This document shows, piece by piece, positions 1-7,036 of a DNA stretch of 11,921 nt. Under the pieces are notes generated by a model. It did not search any database. It was not told the origin of the DNA and saw only the letters and a program-made list of their open reading frames with translations. Every line of letters begins with the position of its first letter. Position 1 is the first letter of the stretch. The translations under genes were made by a program, and so were the position numbers. The stretch is from contig JAZOCL010000016.1 of the NCBI GenBank assembly GCA_045596485.1, forward strand, positions 1 through 11,921, read 5' to 3'. This DNA comes from SIG440 sp045596485. GTDB taxonomy: Bacteria > Bacillota > Clostridia > Monoglobales > Monoglobaceae.

Positions 1-75
1 AATCAAAAGGAATTTTCGGACTGTATGTCGAATAAAGAAGAGAAGAAAATTCGTTCTATAGACGGAAAGGACTGA
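1..75 (+). other. possible 3' end of an upstream coding sequence
   Basis: Two open frames enter from the left edge. Frame 1 stays open to a TGA at 73-75 and gives a hydrophilic tail rich in Lys and Glu (24 residues visible). Frame 3 stops at a TAA at 33-35 and gives a short tail ending GIFGLYVE. Either could be the C-terminus of a gene transcribed in the same direction as the next one, only 5 to 45 nt upstream of its start. The stretch is too short to choose a frame or name a product, and it also contains the ribosome binding site (GGAAAGGA, 64-71) of the next gene. Confidence 0.3.
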
Positions 76-80
76 TTTTT

Positions 81-584
81 ATGTTTTGCCCAATGTGCGG
101 AATGAAAAATAATGACGAAAATTTGTGGTGCATAAAATGCGGAATCAATCTGGAGCAGTTGACTTCGGCAAATGAGCCTGCACCTGAGACCGTTAACCCT
201 GAACCTGTTTTTGAAGCTACGTCTGATGCGGCAGAATGTGCGTGTGATGCCGCACCGATAGCAGATGCGGAGCCTGTCACGGTCTATACAGAACCAGAGG
301 TGAAGCAGGGCGAAAAGCCCAAGGCGGTGAAGGATCATCTTGTTTGGTCGATTTTGGCGGCCATATTCGGAAGCATTATATTCGGCACGGTTGCGGTGAT
401 TTTTTCGGGACTTGTACAGACCGAACGCGGAACAGGTGATATTCAAAAAGCCGAAAGCTATTCGTCAAAAGCAAAGCTGTTTTGCATTATCGCAACCTCA
501 ATCGGCATTGCAAAGGCGATATTTATAGTTTTGCTCATTGCGTTTATTGTTGCTGTTGCATTTTTACCTTTTTTGTTCTATTGA
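81..584 (+). CDS. zinc-ribbon, CD225/dispanin-like membrane protein
   Basis: This is a 167-residue small membrane protein of unknown role. Residues 1-21 form a zinc ribbon of two CxxCG knuckles (C3, C6, C17, C20). Residues 22-82 are an acidic, Ala/Pro/Glu-rich linker. The C-terminal half has two hydrophobic segments, about 86-112 and 131-163, joined by a short polar loop with a GD..KAESYSSKAK pattern. That two-helix layout, with a small-residue first helix, 'SGLVQTERGTGD' loop and 'AKLFCIIATSIG' second helix, is typical of the CD225/dispanin (interferon-induced transmembrane-like) family, which in bacteria is often joined to zinc ribbons. The start is set by GGAAAGGA at 64-71. No terminator is visible after it and the next gene has its own promoter. 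The family assignment is by pattern only; the biochemical role is not known. Confidence 0.75.
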   Translation: MFCPMCGMKNNDENLWCIKCGINLEQLTSANEPAPETVNPEPVFEATSDAAECACDAAPIADAEPVTVYTEPEVKQGEKPKAVKDHLVWSILAAIFGSIIFGTVAVIFSGLVQTERGTGDIQKAESYSSKAKLFCIIATSIGIAKAIFIVLLIAFIVAVAFLPFLFY

Positions 585-639
585 TTTCATAAAATGGAGT
601 AAACTGCTTCAGCATACATATGTTGAAAAGCTTCTGCTC

Positions 640-668
640 TTGACGTTTTAGAAGATTTATGGTATCAT
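640..668 (+). promoter_or_regulatory. sigma-A promoter for the PP2C-like gene
   Basis: TTGACG (640-645) and TATCAT (663-668) are separated by exactly 17 nt, each one mismatch from consensus. Transcription would begin near 675, about 55 nt before the start codon at 731. This suggests the PP2C-like gene can be expressed independently of the CD225-like gene upstream. Confidence 0.65.
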
Positions 669-730
669 TTAAAGGTTGAAAAGTGATTTTTGGTAATTTT
701 TTGTGTTCATTCACATAGCTGAGGTGCTTT

Positions 731-1996
731 ATGAGATACAAGGGCTACGTTGTGACCTACGCAGCGGAACAGCAAAAAGTTAATAAAGACAACTATCTTT
801 TAAACGGCATCTTCCGAGAAGACCCTGAAGCATTGAGCTTTTATGAAGAAAACAAGGACTTCAGGCGCAGAAATCTTTATGCTGTTTCAAGCGGTGCAAA
901 ATGCGACGCTTTTGGAGATGAGCTTTCCCTCATTGCAGTTGATATGCTGAGGGGATTTTTGGGTATGGTTTTTTCGGAAGAACACCGTGATTATTTTGCT
1001 TTGGCAAATGCTGCAATGAACAGTCACGTTTTTGAAAAGCCAACAGGGCATTTTGAGGTTGATACATCGGTACTTTGCATCGAAAGTGATGTGGCAACTG
1101 TTTTCAATATGGGCGATGTGCCTGTTTTCTATTTCGAAAAAGGAAAGCTCCGCAAGCTGTCAGGAAAGGCGCCTGAAACCGTTGAGGTCGAAAAGAATAC
1201 ATTTGATGATAGTGGTACGCTTAAATCAGAGGTAATTGTTAAGGAAAATATCACTTATATGTGCTCTCCTGCAGAGGACTGTGAAACCGTTCCCTATACT
1301 TCCGAGAGCATCAAGTTGAAGCATAAGGCTTATTTTTTGCTTTGCAGCAAGGCGGTTTGCGATGCGGTTGATGAAGCTGTGATTTCGAGGATTCTTTCGG
1401 ATAACAAAATAAAAAGCAAGGATAAGGCTGCAAGAATTGTTGATGCGGCTATTGAGAAAAATCCCAATGGCAATTATACCGCCGAGGTGGTTGCGGTGGA
1501 AAGGGGTCTTTCCATTACAGATGCAGACGTAAGAGCACTGGGAATATGGATGGCTGTTGCAGCAGTGGGTGCGCTGATATATTTTGTGACACCATATATC
1601 ACAAAAGCGGTTTCAGATATGGTAGACAATGGCAAAGAGTTTGTTGGTGAACGCTTCAATGAAGAGGATGAACAGCCGGACGAGGGTCTCAAATGGATTC
1701 CCAAAAAGACCGAAGAGCCGGAGAAAGAGCCTGAGCAAGAGCACGAAGAGAGTGATGAACAGAAGGAGGAAGCTCCACAGCAGCAGACGACCACAGTTCA
1801 GCCTTCAAGACCTGCAGTGCAGCCGTCAAAGCCGCAGGCTTCTCAAAATCAGACTCCTGCGGTTGAACAACAGAAGCCTGTTGAAGCTTCAAAGCCCGAG
1901 CCTGAGCCCGAGCCCGAAACGGTGGCTCCGCTTCCCGAATCTTCAGCTTTGCCCGAAATAAACGAAGAAGTTGAGCTTCCCATAGATTTTAACTAA
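731..1996 (+). CDS. membrane-anchored PP2C-like pseudophosphatase
   Basis: A 421-residue protein. Residues 1-258 follow the PP2C (PPM) order of motifs: VNKDN (18-21), a 'LYAVSSG' segment (49-55) where active enzymes have FAVADG, NMGD (126-129) for the VGDS motif, 'LLCSKA' (203-208) for LLCSDG, and GNYT (247-250) for DNIT. D20 and D129 remain, but the metal-binding aspartates expected at 54, 207 and 247 are Ser, Lys and Gly, so catalysis is unlikely. One transmembrane helix lies at about 270-292. Residues 305-421 are a low-complexity tail rich in Glu, Pro and Gln, including an EPEPEPE run, predicted outside the cell or in the wall. GAGGTG at 721-726 sets the start. Known PP2Cs of this topology oppose PASTA-type Ser/Thr kinases; a binding or sensing role here is inference, and no kinase gene is in the window. 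Confidence 0.72.
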   Translation: MRYKGYVVTYAAEQQKVNKDNYLLNGIFREDPEALSFYEENKDFRRRNLYAVSSGAKCDAFGDELSLIAVDMLRGFLGMVFSEEHRDYFALANAAMNSHVFEKPTGHFEVDTSVLCIESDVATVFNMGDVPVFYFEKGKLRKLSGKAPETVEVEKNTFDDSGTLKSEVIVKENITYMCSPAEDCETVPYTSESIKLKHKAYFLLCSKAVCDAVDEAVISRILSDNKIKSKDKAARIVDAAIEKNPNGNYTAEVVAVERGLSITDADVRALGIWMAVAAVGALIYFVTPYITKAVSDMVDNGKEFVGERFNEEDEQPDEGLKWIPKKTEEPEKEPEQEHEESDEQKEEAPQQQTTTVQPSRPAVQPSKPQASQNQTPAVEQQKPVEASKPEPEPEPETVAPLPESSALPEINEEVELPIDFN

Positions 1997-2003
1997 AAAG
2001 CTT

Positions 2004-2034
2004 AGTGCGCATCCCTTCTGCGGTGCGCACTTTT
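2004..2034 (+). terminator. intrinsic terminator after the PP2C-like gene
   Basis: A perfect 8-bp GC-rich stem, AGTGCGCA (2004-2011) with TGCGCACT (2024-2031), encloses a 12-nt loop and is followed by a short T run (2031-2034). It starts 7 nt after the stop codon at 1994-1996. Confidence 0.75.
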
Positions 2035-2058
2035 GTATATTCTGAAGCGTGTGATTTG

Positions 2059-2087
2059 TTGACACTAAAGTTAAATTATGATAAAAT
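2059..2087 (+). promoter_or_regulatory. sigma-A promoter for the Cys-rich protein and ligA
   Basis: A perfect -35 TTGACA (2059-2064) and TAAAAT (2082-2087, one mismatch) are 17 nt apart. It lies just after the preceding terminator and about 37 nt upstream of the next start codon. It is the only clear promoter upstream of ligA. Confidence 0.75.
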
Positions 2088-2123
2088 GTGAGTACAGTAT
2101 TTGTGGATTTTTGAGAGGTTATT

Positions 2124-2354
2124 ATGAGCTATAAGTATTTTGAAAACAAGGATTGCGAGTTCTATCCCTGTCACAAGGTGGGAAATCTCAACTGCCTTTT
2201 TTGTTTTTGCCCTCTCTACAATATAGAGTGCGGCGGTGACTATGAAATGGTTCGCGGAAAAGACGGTGAGCCAATCAAGGATTGCAGCAACTGCATTTTG
2301 CCCCATATTGAGAGCGGATATGATTATGTTATGAAATACCTCAAAACCAGATAA
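2124..2354 (+). CDS. small cysteine-rich, probable metal-binding protein (PF04071-like)
   Basis: A 76-residue soluble protein with eight cysteines (C11, C16, C24, C27, C29, C36, C54, C57) and two conserved-looking histidines (H17, H61). The pattern YKYFEN.DCE..PCH near the N-terminus, NCLFCFCPLY in the middle and DCSNC.LPH near the end matches the 'cysteine-rich small domain' family (PF04071), a presumed metal-binding domain of unknown function found in archaea and anaerobic bacteria, in some genomes near or fused to cobalamin-related genes. No cobalamin genes are visible here. GAGAGG (2113-2118) lies 5 nt before the ATG. It is followed 30 nt later by ligA with no terminator between, so the two are probably co-transcribed. 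The family call is from remembered pattern, not a search. Confidence 0.75.
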   Translation: MSYKYFENKDCEFYPCHKVGNLNCLFCFCPLYNIECGGDYEMVRGKDGEPIKDCSNCILPHIESGYDYVMKYLKTR

Positions 2355-2384
2355 AATAACAAAAACGAAAGGATTGCGGCGTCA

Positions 2385-4364
2385 ATGAGTGTAGAGAATG
2401 AAATTCTGAAGCTTCGAAAAGAAATTGAAGAGCACAATCACAACTATTATGTTATGGACAATCCCACAATTTCAGACTATGAGTATGATATGCTGCTTCA
2501 CAGACTGATAAAGCTTGAAGAAGAAAATCCTCAGTTTGCCGACGAAAATTCTCCCACAAAGCGTGTGGGCGGAGCTGCTCTCAAGGAATTTGAGCAGGTT
2601 TTACATCAGGTCCCAATGCAGAGTCTGGGTGACGTTTTTTCGAGAGAGGAGCTTTTGGAGTTTGACAAGCGTGTTGCACAGGAACTTGGGAATGATAGCT
2701 ATGAGTATGTTGTTGAAATGAAAATTGACGGCCTTTCGGTTTCGCTTGAATACGAAAACGGTCGATTTGTCAAGGGTTCAACCCGTGGCGACGGCATTGT
2801 GGGCGAGAACATCACCGAAAATTTAAAGACCGTAAAATCTATTCCCCTTGTTCTCCCTGAAGCGGTTGAACGCCTTGAGGTGAGAGGCGAGGTGTATATG
2901 CCGAAGGCGAGCTTTGAAGCTCTTAACGAAGAACGAAAGGCGTCGGGTGAGCCTTTTTTTGCAAACCCCCGAAATGCGGCGGCAGGGTCGCTGAGACAGC
3001 TTGACAGCAAGATAACCGCAAAACGAAACCTTGATGTGTTTATTTTCAACATTCAGCAGACCTCAAAGGGAGACCTTTTAAGTCATACTCAAGGGCTGGA
3101 ATGGCTGAAGTCTCTGGGCTTCAAGGTCAGCCCCAGACGGTCGGTGTTTGCCACAATGGAGGAAGCCTATGAAGAGATTCTGGACATAGGCAGAAAAAGA
3201 GTGGAGCTTCCATTCGATATTGATGGTTCAGTTATAAAGGTCAACAGTCTTGCTCAGCGTGAGGAGCTTGGAACAACAACTAAGGTTCCGAAGTGGGCGA
3301 TTGCTTACAAGTTCCCTGCGGAAAGGCAGGAAACAACTGTCGAGGATATAATTGTTCAGGTTGGCAGAACGGGTGTAATTACTCCCAACGCAGTGCTGAC
3401 TCCCGTGAGGGTTGCAGGTTCAACGGTGAGCCGTGCCACTCTTCACAATGAGGATTTTATTCGTGAAAAAGACTTGCGTATAGGCGACCGTGTTCTGATT
3501 CAAAAGGCAGGGGATATTATCCCCGAGGTGGTTGAGGTGCTGAAGGACAAGCGCACAGGTGCAGAACGTGAATTCAGTATGCCAAAAGTGTGTCCTGCCT
3601 GCGGCGAACCACTGTTCAGAGAAGAAGGCGAGGCGGCGCTTCGTTGCGTAAGCACAAACTGTCCTGCACAAAAGGTGCGTAGCATTATTCACTTTGCGTC
3701 AAGAGGTGCAATGGATATTGAGGGTCTGGGTGATATGATTGTTGAGCAGCTTGTGGATGCAGGACTGATTAAAACAACAGCCGACCTGTTTTATCTTGAG
3801 TTTATGGACCTTGTGGGGCTGGATCGCTTTGCGAACAAGTCGGCTCAAAACCTAATTGATGCCATTGCGAAAGCAAAAGAGAATCCTCTTGACAGACTTC
3901 TTTGCGGTTTGGGAATCCGTCTTATCGGCGCAAAGGCGGCAAAGAATATTGCTCAGCATTTCGGAAATATGGAAAGCATTATGGCGGCAACGGTTGAAGA
4001 GGTTTCGTCAATTGATGACGTGGGCGAAAAAATGGCAGAAAGCCTGGTTCATTATTTTTCAGAGCCCGAAACAAAGGAGCTTATTGAAAGGATGAAGGCG
4101 GCAGGGGTCAATATGATTGCAGAAGAGCGTCCTGTGGGCGGTGCTCTTGAAGGCAAGACTTTTGTGCTGACGGGAACTTTGCCCACTCTCAAGCGTTCTG
4201 AAGCTCAAAAATTAATTGAAGACAACGGCGGAAAGGTATCGGGCTCGGTTTCAAAGAAAACCGATTTTGTTGTTGCAGGCATTGATGCAGGCAGCAAGCT
4301 CGACAAGGCGAACGCTCTCGGCGTTTCGGTGTTAACTGAAGAAGAGCTTCTTGAGATGATATAA
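2385..4364 (+). CDS. ligA: NAD-dependent DNA ligase LigA
   Basis: LigA seals nicks in DNA using NAD+ during replication and repair. At 659 residues it is full length for the family. Visible in order: the Ia region that binds NMN (Y21, Y22, and the ISDYEYD stretch at 29-35); the adenylation motif K113-I-D-G116, with K113 the nucleophile; the SPTKRVGG motif (56-63); the OB-fold region; a C4 zinc finger (C403, C406, C421, C426); helix-hairpin-helix repeats, including DIEGLG and the GLGIR region; and a C-terminal BRCT domain (about 586-659) with the TFVLTGTL signature. The best ribosome binding site, AAAGGA (2368-2373), is 11 nt before the ATG, a little far but in keeping with the N-terminus expected. 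It follows the Cys-rich gene by 30 nt. No hairpin terminator is seen after the stop; the next promoter begins 17 nt downstream. Confidence 0.98.
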   Translation: MSVENEILKLRKEIEEHNHNYYVMDNPTISDYEYDMLLHRLIKLEEENPQFADENSPTKRVGGAALKEFEQVLHQVPMQSLGDVFSREELLEFDKRVAQELGNDSYEYVVEMKIDGLSVSLEYENGRFVKGSTRGDGIVGENITENLKTVKSIPLVLPEAVERLEVRGEVYMPKASFEALNEERKASGEPFFANPRNAAAGSLRQLDSKITAKRNLDVFIFNIQQTSKGDLLSHTQGLEWLKSLGFKVSPRRSVFATMEEAYEEILDIGRKRVELPFDIDGSVIKVNSLAQREELGTTTKVPKWAIAYKFPAERQETTVEDIIVQVGRTGVITPNAVLTPVRVAGSTVSRATLHNEDFIREKDLRIGDRVLIQKAGDIIPEVVEVLKDKRTGAEREFSMPKVCPACGEPLFREEGEAALRCVSTNCPAQKVRSIIHFASRGAMDIEGLGDMIVEQLVDAGLIKTTADLFYLEFMDLVGLDRFANKSAQNLIDAIAKAKENPLDRLLCGLGIRLIGAKAAKNIAQHFGNMESIMAATVEEVSSIDDVGEKMAESLVHYFSEPETKELIERMKAAGVNMIAEERPVGGALEGKTFVLTGTLPTLKRSEAQKLIEDNGGKVSGSVSKKTDFVVAGIDAGSKLDKANALGVSVLTEEELLEMI

Positions 4365-4380
4365 AAATATAAAAAAACTA

Positions 4381-4409
4381 TTGACAAATCGCTCCTACAA
4401 GTGTAAGAT
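4381..4409 (+). promoter_or_regulatory. promoter of the blaI-blaR1-SLH operon
   Basis: TTGACA (4381-4386) is perfect. At the standard 17-nt distance lies TAAGAT (4404-4409), two mismatches from TATAAT. A perfect TATAAT also occurs at 4409-4414, but 22 nt from this -35. The TAAGAT reading puts the first BlaI-type operator exactly between the -35 and -10 boxes, a layout that would block RNA polymerase. Confidence 0.65.
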
Positions 4410-4434
4410 ATAATTAGACTTACAATTGTAGGAG
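4392..4434 (+). promoter_or_regulatory. paired BlaI/MecI-type operators
   Basis: Two TACA-NN-TGTA palindromes, TACAAGTGTA (4396-4405) and TACAATTGTA (4421-4430), match the known core of BlaI/MecI operators. They sit inside a larger inverted repeat: arms 4392-4407 and 4419-4434 are complementary over 16 positions with one mismatch, separated by 11 nt. The centres are 25 bp apart, roughly two and a half helical turns. The first copy overlaps the promoter spacer; the second covers the likely transcription start. This implies that the repressor encoded just downstream controls its own operon. Confidence 0.82.
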
Positions 4435-4468
4435 TAATTTTTTGCAAAAAAATTAGGGAGGTGTTTTT

Positions 4469-4834
4469 GTGAAGGATACAAAGGATATAAGCACAGCCGA
4501 GCTTGAAATTATGGAGGTGCTGTGGAAGGCGATAGAGCCTCTCACAATTCAGGCGGTATGCGACGGCATTGCATACGACAAGTGGAAGTACAACACTGTG
4601 GGAACAATGCTTCTTCGTCTGGCAGAAAAAGGGGTTGTGGCATCCAAAAAGGTGAACAGAGTGATTTTTTATTCTCCAATATTAAAGCGTGAGGATTACA
4701 AAAAGGAACAGACATCAAAGCTAATTTCAAGGCTTTACGGCGGTTCGGCACGTGACCTTGCGGTTTCGCTTATCGGAAGCGGCGAAATGACGAGGGAGGA
4801 TATTGAGGAAATTAGAAAAATGTTTGGTTTGTAA
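4469..4834 (+). CDS. BlaI/MecI/CopY-family transcriptional repressor
   Basis: A 121-residue DNA-binding protein. Residues about 7-72 form the winged helix (ISTAELEIMEVLW opening, NTVGTMLLRLAEKGVV recognition region, VNRVIFYSPI wing), and residues 73-121 the dimerisation tail with a LYGGS motif typical of BlaI. Family members repress their operon as dimers and are inactivated by proteolysis when the partner BlaR1-type protease is triggered. The site matching the S. aureus BlaI cleavage pair (Asn-Phe) reads Ser-Leu near 100-101 here, by eye alignment. The start is GTG, fixed by GGGAGGTG (4456-4463) 5 nt upstream. It is the first gene of a three-gene operon, with the M56 protease gene starting 15 nt after its stop. 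Confidence 0.93.
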   Translation: MKDTKDISTAELEIMEVLWKAIEPLTIQAVCDGIAYDKWKYNTVGTMLLRLAEKGVVASKKVNRVIFYSPILKREDYKKEQTSKLISRLYGGSARDLAVSLIGSGEMTREDIEEIRKMFGL

Positions 4835-4849
4835 AAAGGAGAGCGTGTT

Positions 4850-6295
4850 ATGCTTGCTGAGATTTTTAAAGCAGTGCTGATTATGTCAGCAGTTGGCGGA
4901 GTACTGATCGCTGTTTTACTTGCATTAAAGCCTTTGACAAAGCGAATCTTCGGCGACAAATGGCAGTTTTATATATGGCTTTCGGTTCTGGTTGTTCTGA
5001 TATTGCCCGTAAAGCTAAAAGGAGCTGAAATTCTCCCTGCAGAAATGTCTGAGGGAATTCAGACGGTGTCTGCCATACCTGCGCAGGCAGTTCGGATGAT
5101 AGAGACCTTTGACGGTGTGTATCTGCTTCGGGAGGAGGGACAAGGCTCACATACGTTGATTATCAAGTGGCTTTATGTTCTGGCGCTTCTATGGGCGGCT
5201 GTTGCGGCGGTATTGCTTGTAAGAACCGTGATTGGCGGTGTTTCGCTGAAAAACAGACTTTACCGCAATTCCGTTTTTGTTCAGAGTCTGGCAAGAGCTG
5301 AAATTCGTCAATGCAGTCTGGTTGGTTCACCGATTCTTTTTGGAGGGCTGAAGCCTGTACTTTACATTCCTGAGGGGCTGCAAGGCAGCAGAAAGCTGCA
5401 GTACATAACCGCGCATGAGGGTGTACATCTCAGGCGCAATGACATAGGAATAAAGTGGTTTGCAGCCTTGGTCAAATGCGTGCATTGGTTCAATCCGTTG
5501 GTTTATGCTGCGGCAAGACAGATTGATGAAGCCTGTGAGATTTCCTGCGATGTGGAAGCAACAAGAGAAATGGCGATGGCGGAGAAAACCGAATATATGC
5601 AGACGGTTCTGGAAATTTCGCAGAACGAAATTGAGTTCAGAAGTGCGTTGTCGGCAGGGCTTACCGTCGACGGAAGAATTTTGAAAAAACGGTTCATTGC
5701 CGTATGCAAGCCTGTTAAAAACAGTCGGGTAGTCTTTGCTCTAGGTATTGCAGCGGCGTTTGCAATTACCTTTTGCACGGTTTGTCTCTGCGGAATAATC
5801 AGGGGGAGCGCAGAGCCTAGCTCTGAGCCCGCAAGACTTGTTCTTGTTGCCGAAAAGAACACCCAGGAAACAACAGATGAGTCCAAAACTCCCGAGATTG
5901 AAGAACAGCTTGTGCAGACCGAAGGTGAGCTTACTGCGGAGGAGTCGAAAATTGAGGGAGCGATTGAAAAAGAATCTGAAATTGAAGCAACTCAGAGAAG
6001 GGTAATCCGTGGAGAATTTAACTCCCAGGGCGGTGATACACGGTTTGTTTACGGCATCAGCCCTGATGAAAACGGATGTATAAGTGTGGAAATTTATTCA
6101 AACGCTCAGGAAACGATTGACATATACATCAGCGATGCAGAAACAGGCAGAGATGTATACAGTTTTGTGATGCCGGTGCCATACGAGGCGTCTTATTCTA
6201 TGGATGGTCTTGACTCTCAAAAAACCTATAATGTTGTGCTGAAGGGTGCAATGAGAAACGATTGGAATATCGAAAGTGAATATATTATTTATTAA
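4850..6295 (+). CDS. BlaR1/MecR1-type M56 membrane metallopeptidase with unusual sensor domain
   Basis: A 481-residue sensor-protease. Hydrophobic helices lie at about 5-26, 38-54, 105-126 and 294-318. Between the last two is the cytoplasmic M56 peptidase domain: the SPILFGGLKPVLYIPE stretch (160-175), the zinc motif H189-E190-G-V-H193, and E230-I-S-C-D234 supplying the probable third zinc ligand. Active-site residues are intact. After the last helix comes a Glu/Thr-rich linker (about 320-384) and a terminal domain of about 97 residues (385-481) with alternating beta-like patterning. True BlaR1 carries a beta-lactam-binding domain of about 250 residues with SxxK and KTG motifs; neither is present. 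The family mechanism is signal-triggered cleavage of the partner repressor; the ligand here is unknown. AAGGAG at 4837-4841 precedes the ATG. Only 15 nt separate it from each neighbour, indicating a tight operon. Confidence 0.92.
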   Translation: MLAEIFKAVLIMSAVGGVLIAVLLALKPLTKRIFGDKWQFYIWLSVLVVLILPVKLKGAEILPAEMSEGIQTVSAIPAQAVRMIETFDGVYLLREEGQGSHTLIIKWLYVLALLWAAVAAVLLVRTVIGGVSLKNRLYRNSVFVQSLARAEIRQCSLVGSPILFGGLKPVLYIPEGLQGSRKLQYITAHEGVHLRRNDIGIKWFAALVKCVHWFNPLVYAAARQIDEACEISCDVEATREMAMAEKTEYMQTVLEISQNEIEFRSALSAGLTVDGRILKKRFIAVCKPVKNSRVVFALGIAAAFAITFCTVCLCGIIRGSAEPSSEPARLVLVAEKNTQETTDESKTPEIEEQLVQTEGELTAEESKIEGAIEKESEIEATQRRVIRGEFNSQGGDTRFVYGISPDENGCISVEIYSNAQETIDIYISDAETGRDVYSFVMPVPYEASYSMDGLDSQKTYNVVLKGAMRNDWNIESEYIIY

Positions 6296-6310
6296 TGAAA
6301 GGATTATACT

Positions 6311-6970
6311 ATGAAAAAAATTATTTCTTTTATGCTTATATTAATATTGTCAATGTCTGTGGTTGTCTTTGCGGCACCAAGTGACGAGCTGTTGATGGAT
6401 TTGAAGAACCTGAAAATTATGGTGGGTGACGAAGACGGCAATATGCGTCTTGAAGACACAATCACCCGTGCTGAAACCGCAAAGATGGTTTGCGTGCTTC
6501 AGGGAATAAATGTTGACAGCTTTTCAAATAATGTTGAGCCAAGTACTTTTTCTGATGTGCCTGACAGTCACTGGGCAAAGAACTATATTAACGCTATGAA
6601 GGGATGCGGAATAGTTGAAGGTGACGAAAAGGGCAACTTCAATCCCGAAGCGGATGTCACCAATGAGGAGATTATAAAAATGCTGGTTAATGCATTGGGT
6701 TATTCCCCAATGGCAGAGCAGACAGGCGGTTTTCCTATGGGATATACACGCACGGCTCAGAAAATCGGACTTACCGAGGACTTAATGCTTGAGGTTGAAA
6801 CCCCTGCAGTACGTGGCGACGTTGCACAAATGTTTGCAATCGCACTTGACATTCCGCTTATGGTACAGACCGGCTGGAGTACTGACGGTTCAACAAGCTA
6901 TGCTATTCTCGACGGCAGTGCGGGAACAGAAATAAAAACTCTCAGAACGGTTAATTTTGCGGAAAACTAA
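6311..6970 (+). CDS. secreted SLH-domain protein
   Basis: A 219-residue exported protein. The N-terminus has two Lys, a hydrophobic core and a VFA-A junction, so signal peptidase I cleavage is likely after residue 21. The rest carries SLH repeats: one at about 26-68 with the ITRAETAKM signature (51-59), a clear one at about 80-130 (FSDVPDSHWAKNYI through NEEIIKMLVNALG), and a degenerate third at about 140-182 ending RGDVAQMFAIALD. SLH domains bind pyruvylated secondary wall polymers, holding proteins to the wall. A short tail of 37 residues shows no second domain, so this is SLH almost alone. GAAAGGA (6297-6303) is 7 nt before the ATG, 15 nt after the protease gene's stop. As last gene of a BlaI-controlled operon it is probably an induced wall protein or part of the sensing circuit; that is inference. 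Confidence 0.88.
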   Translation: MKKIISFMLILILSMSVVVFAAPSDELLMDLKNLKIMVGDEDGNMRLEDTITRAETAKMVCVLQGINVDSFSNNVEPSTFSDVPDSHWAKNYINAMKGCGIVEGDEKGNFNPEADVTNEEIIKMLVNALGYSPMAEQTGGFPMGYTRTAQKIGLTEDLMLEVETPAVRGDVAQMFAIALDIPLMVQTGWSTDGSTSYAILDGSAGTEIKTLRTVNFAEN

Positions 6971-7000
6971 AACAATGCAGACGGCATTTATGTGTACAAA

Positions 7001-7034
7001 AAGACACGGTTTAACCTTTGGTAAACCGTGTCTT
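7001..7034. terminator. bidirectional terminator between converging genes
   Basis: A perfect 13-bp stem, 7001-7013 with 7022-7034, has an 8-nt loop. On the minus strand it is followed by a TTTT run and begins 2 nt after the stop of the XRE gene (7037-7039), so it is a good terminator for that gene. On the plus strand the tail is weaker (TCTTAATTAAT), but it is also the only hairpin after the SLH gene. Confidence 0.8.
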
Positions 7035-7036
7035 AA

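Noticed and set aside
3..446. Open frame on the minus strand opposite the zinc-ribbon gene (147 codons)
   Set aside because: No ribosome binding site or family pattern, and it overlaps a convincing gene with zinc knuckles and two membrane helices on the other strand.
585..639. Terminator after the CD225-like gene
   Set aside because: Only a 5-bp pairing (CTTCT with AGAAG) without a GC-rich stem or T run is visible.
1890..1920. Short repeated GAGCC(C/T) units in the PP2C-like gene as a DNA repeat
   Set aside because: They simply encode the EPEPEPE run of the low-complexity tail and do not extend beyond it.
4409..4414. Perfect TATAAT as the -10 of the blaI operon promoter
   Set aside because: It lies 22 nt from the perfect TTGACA, too far for normal use, and has no good -35 at 17 nt. 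TAAGAT at 4404-4409 fits the spacing.
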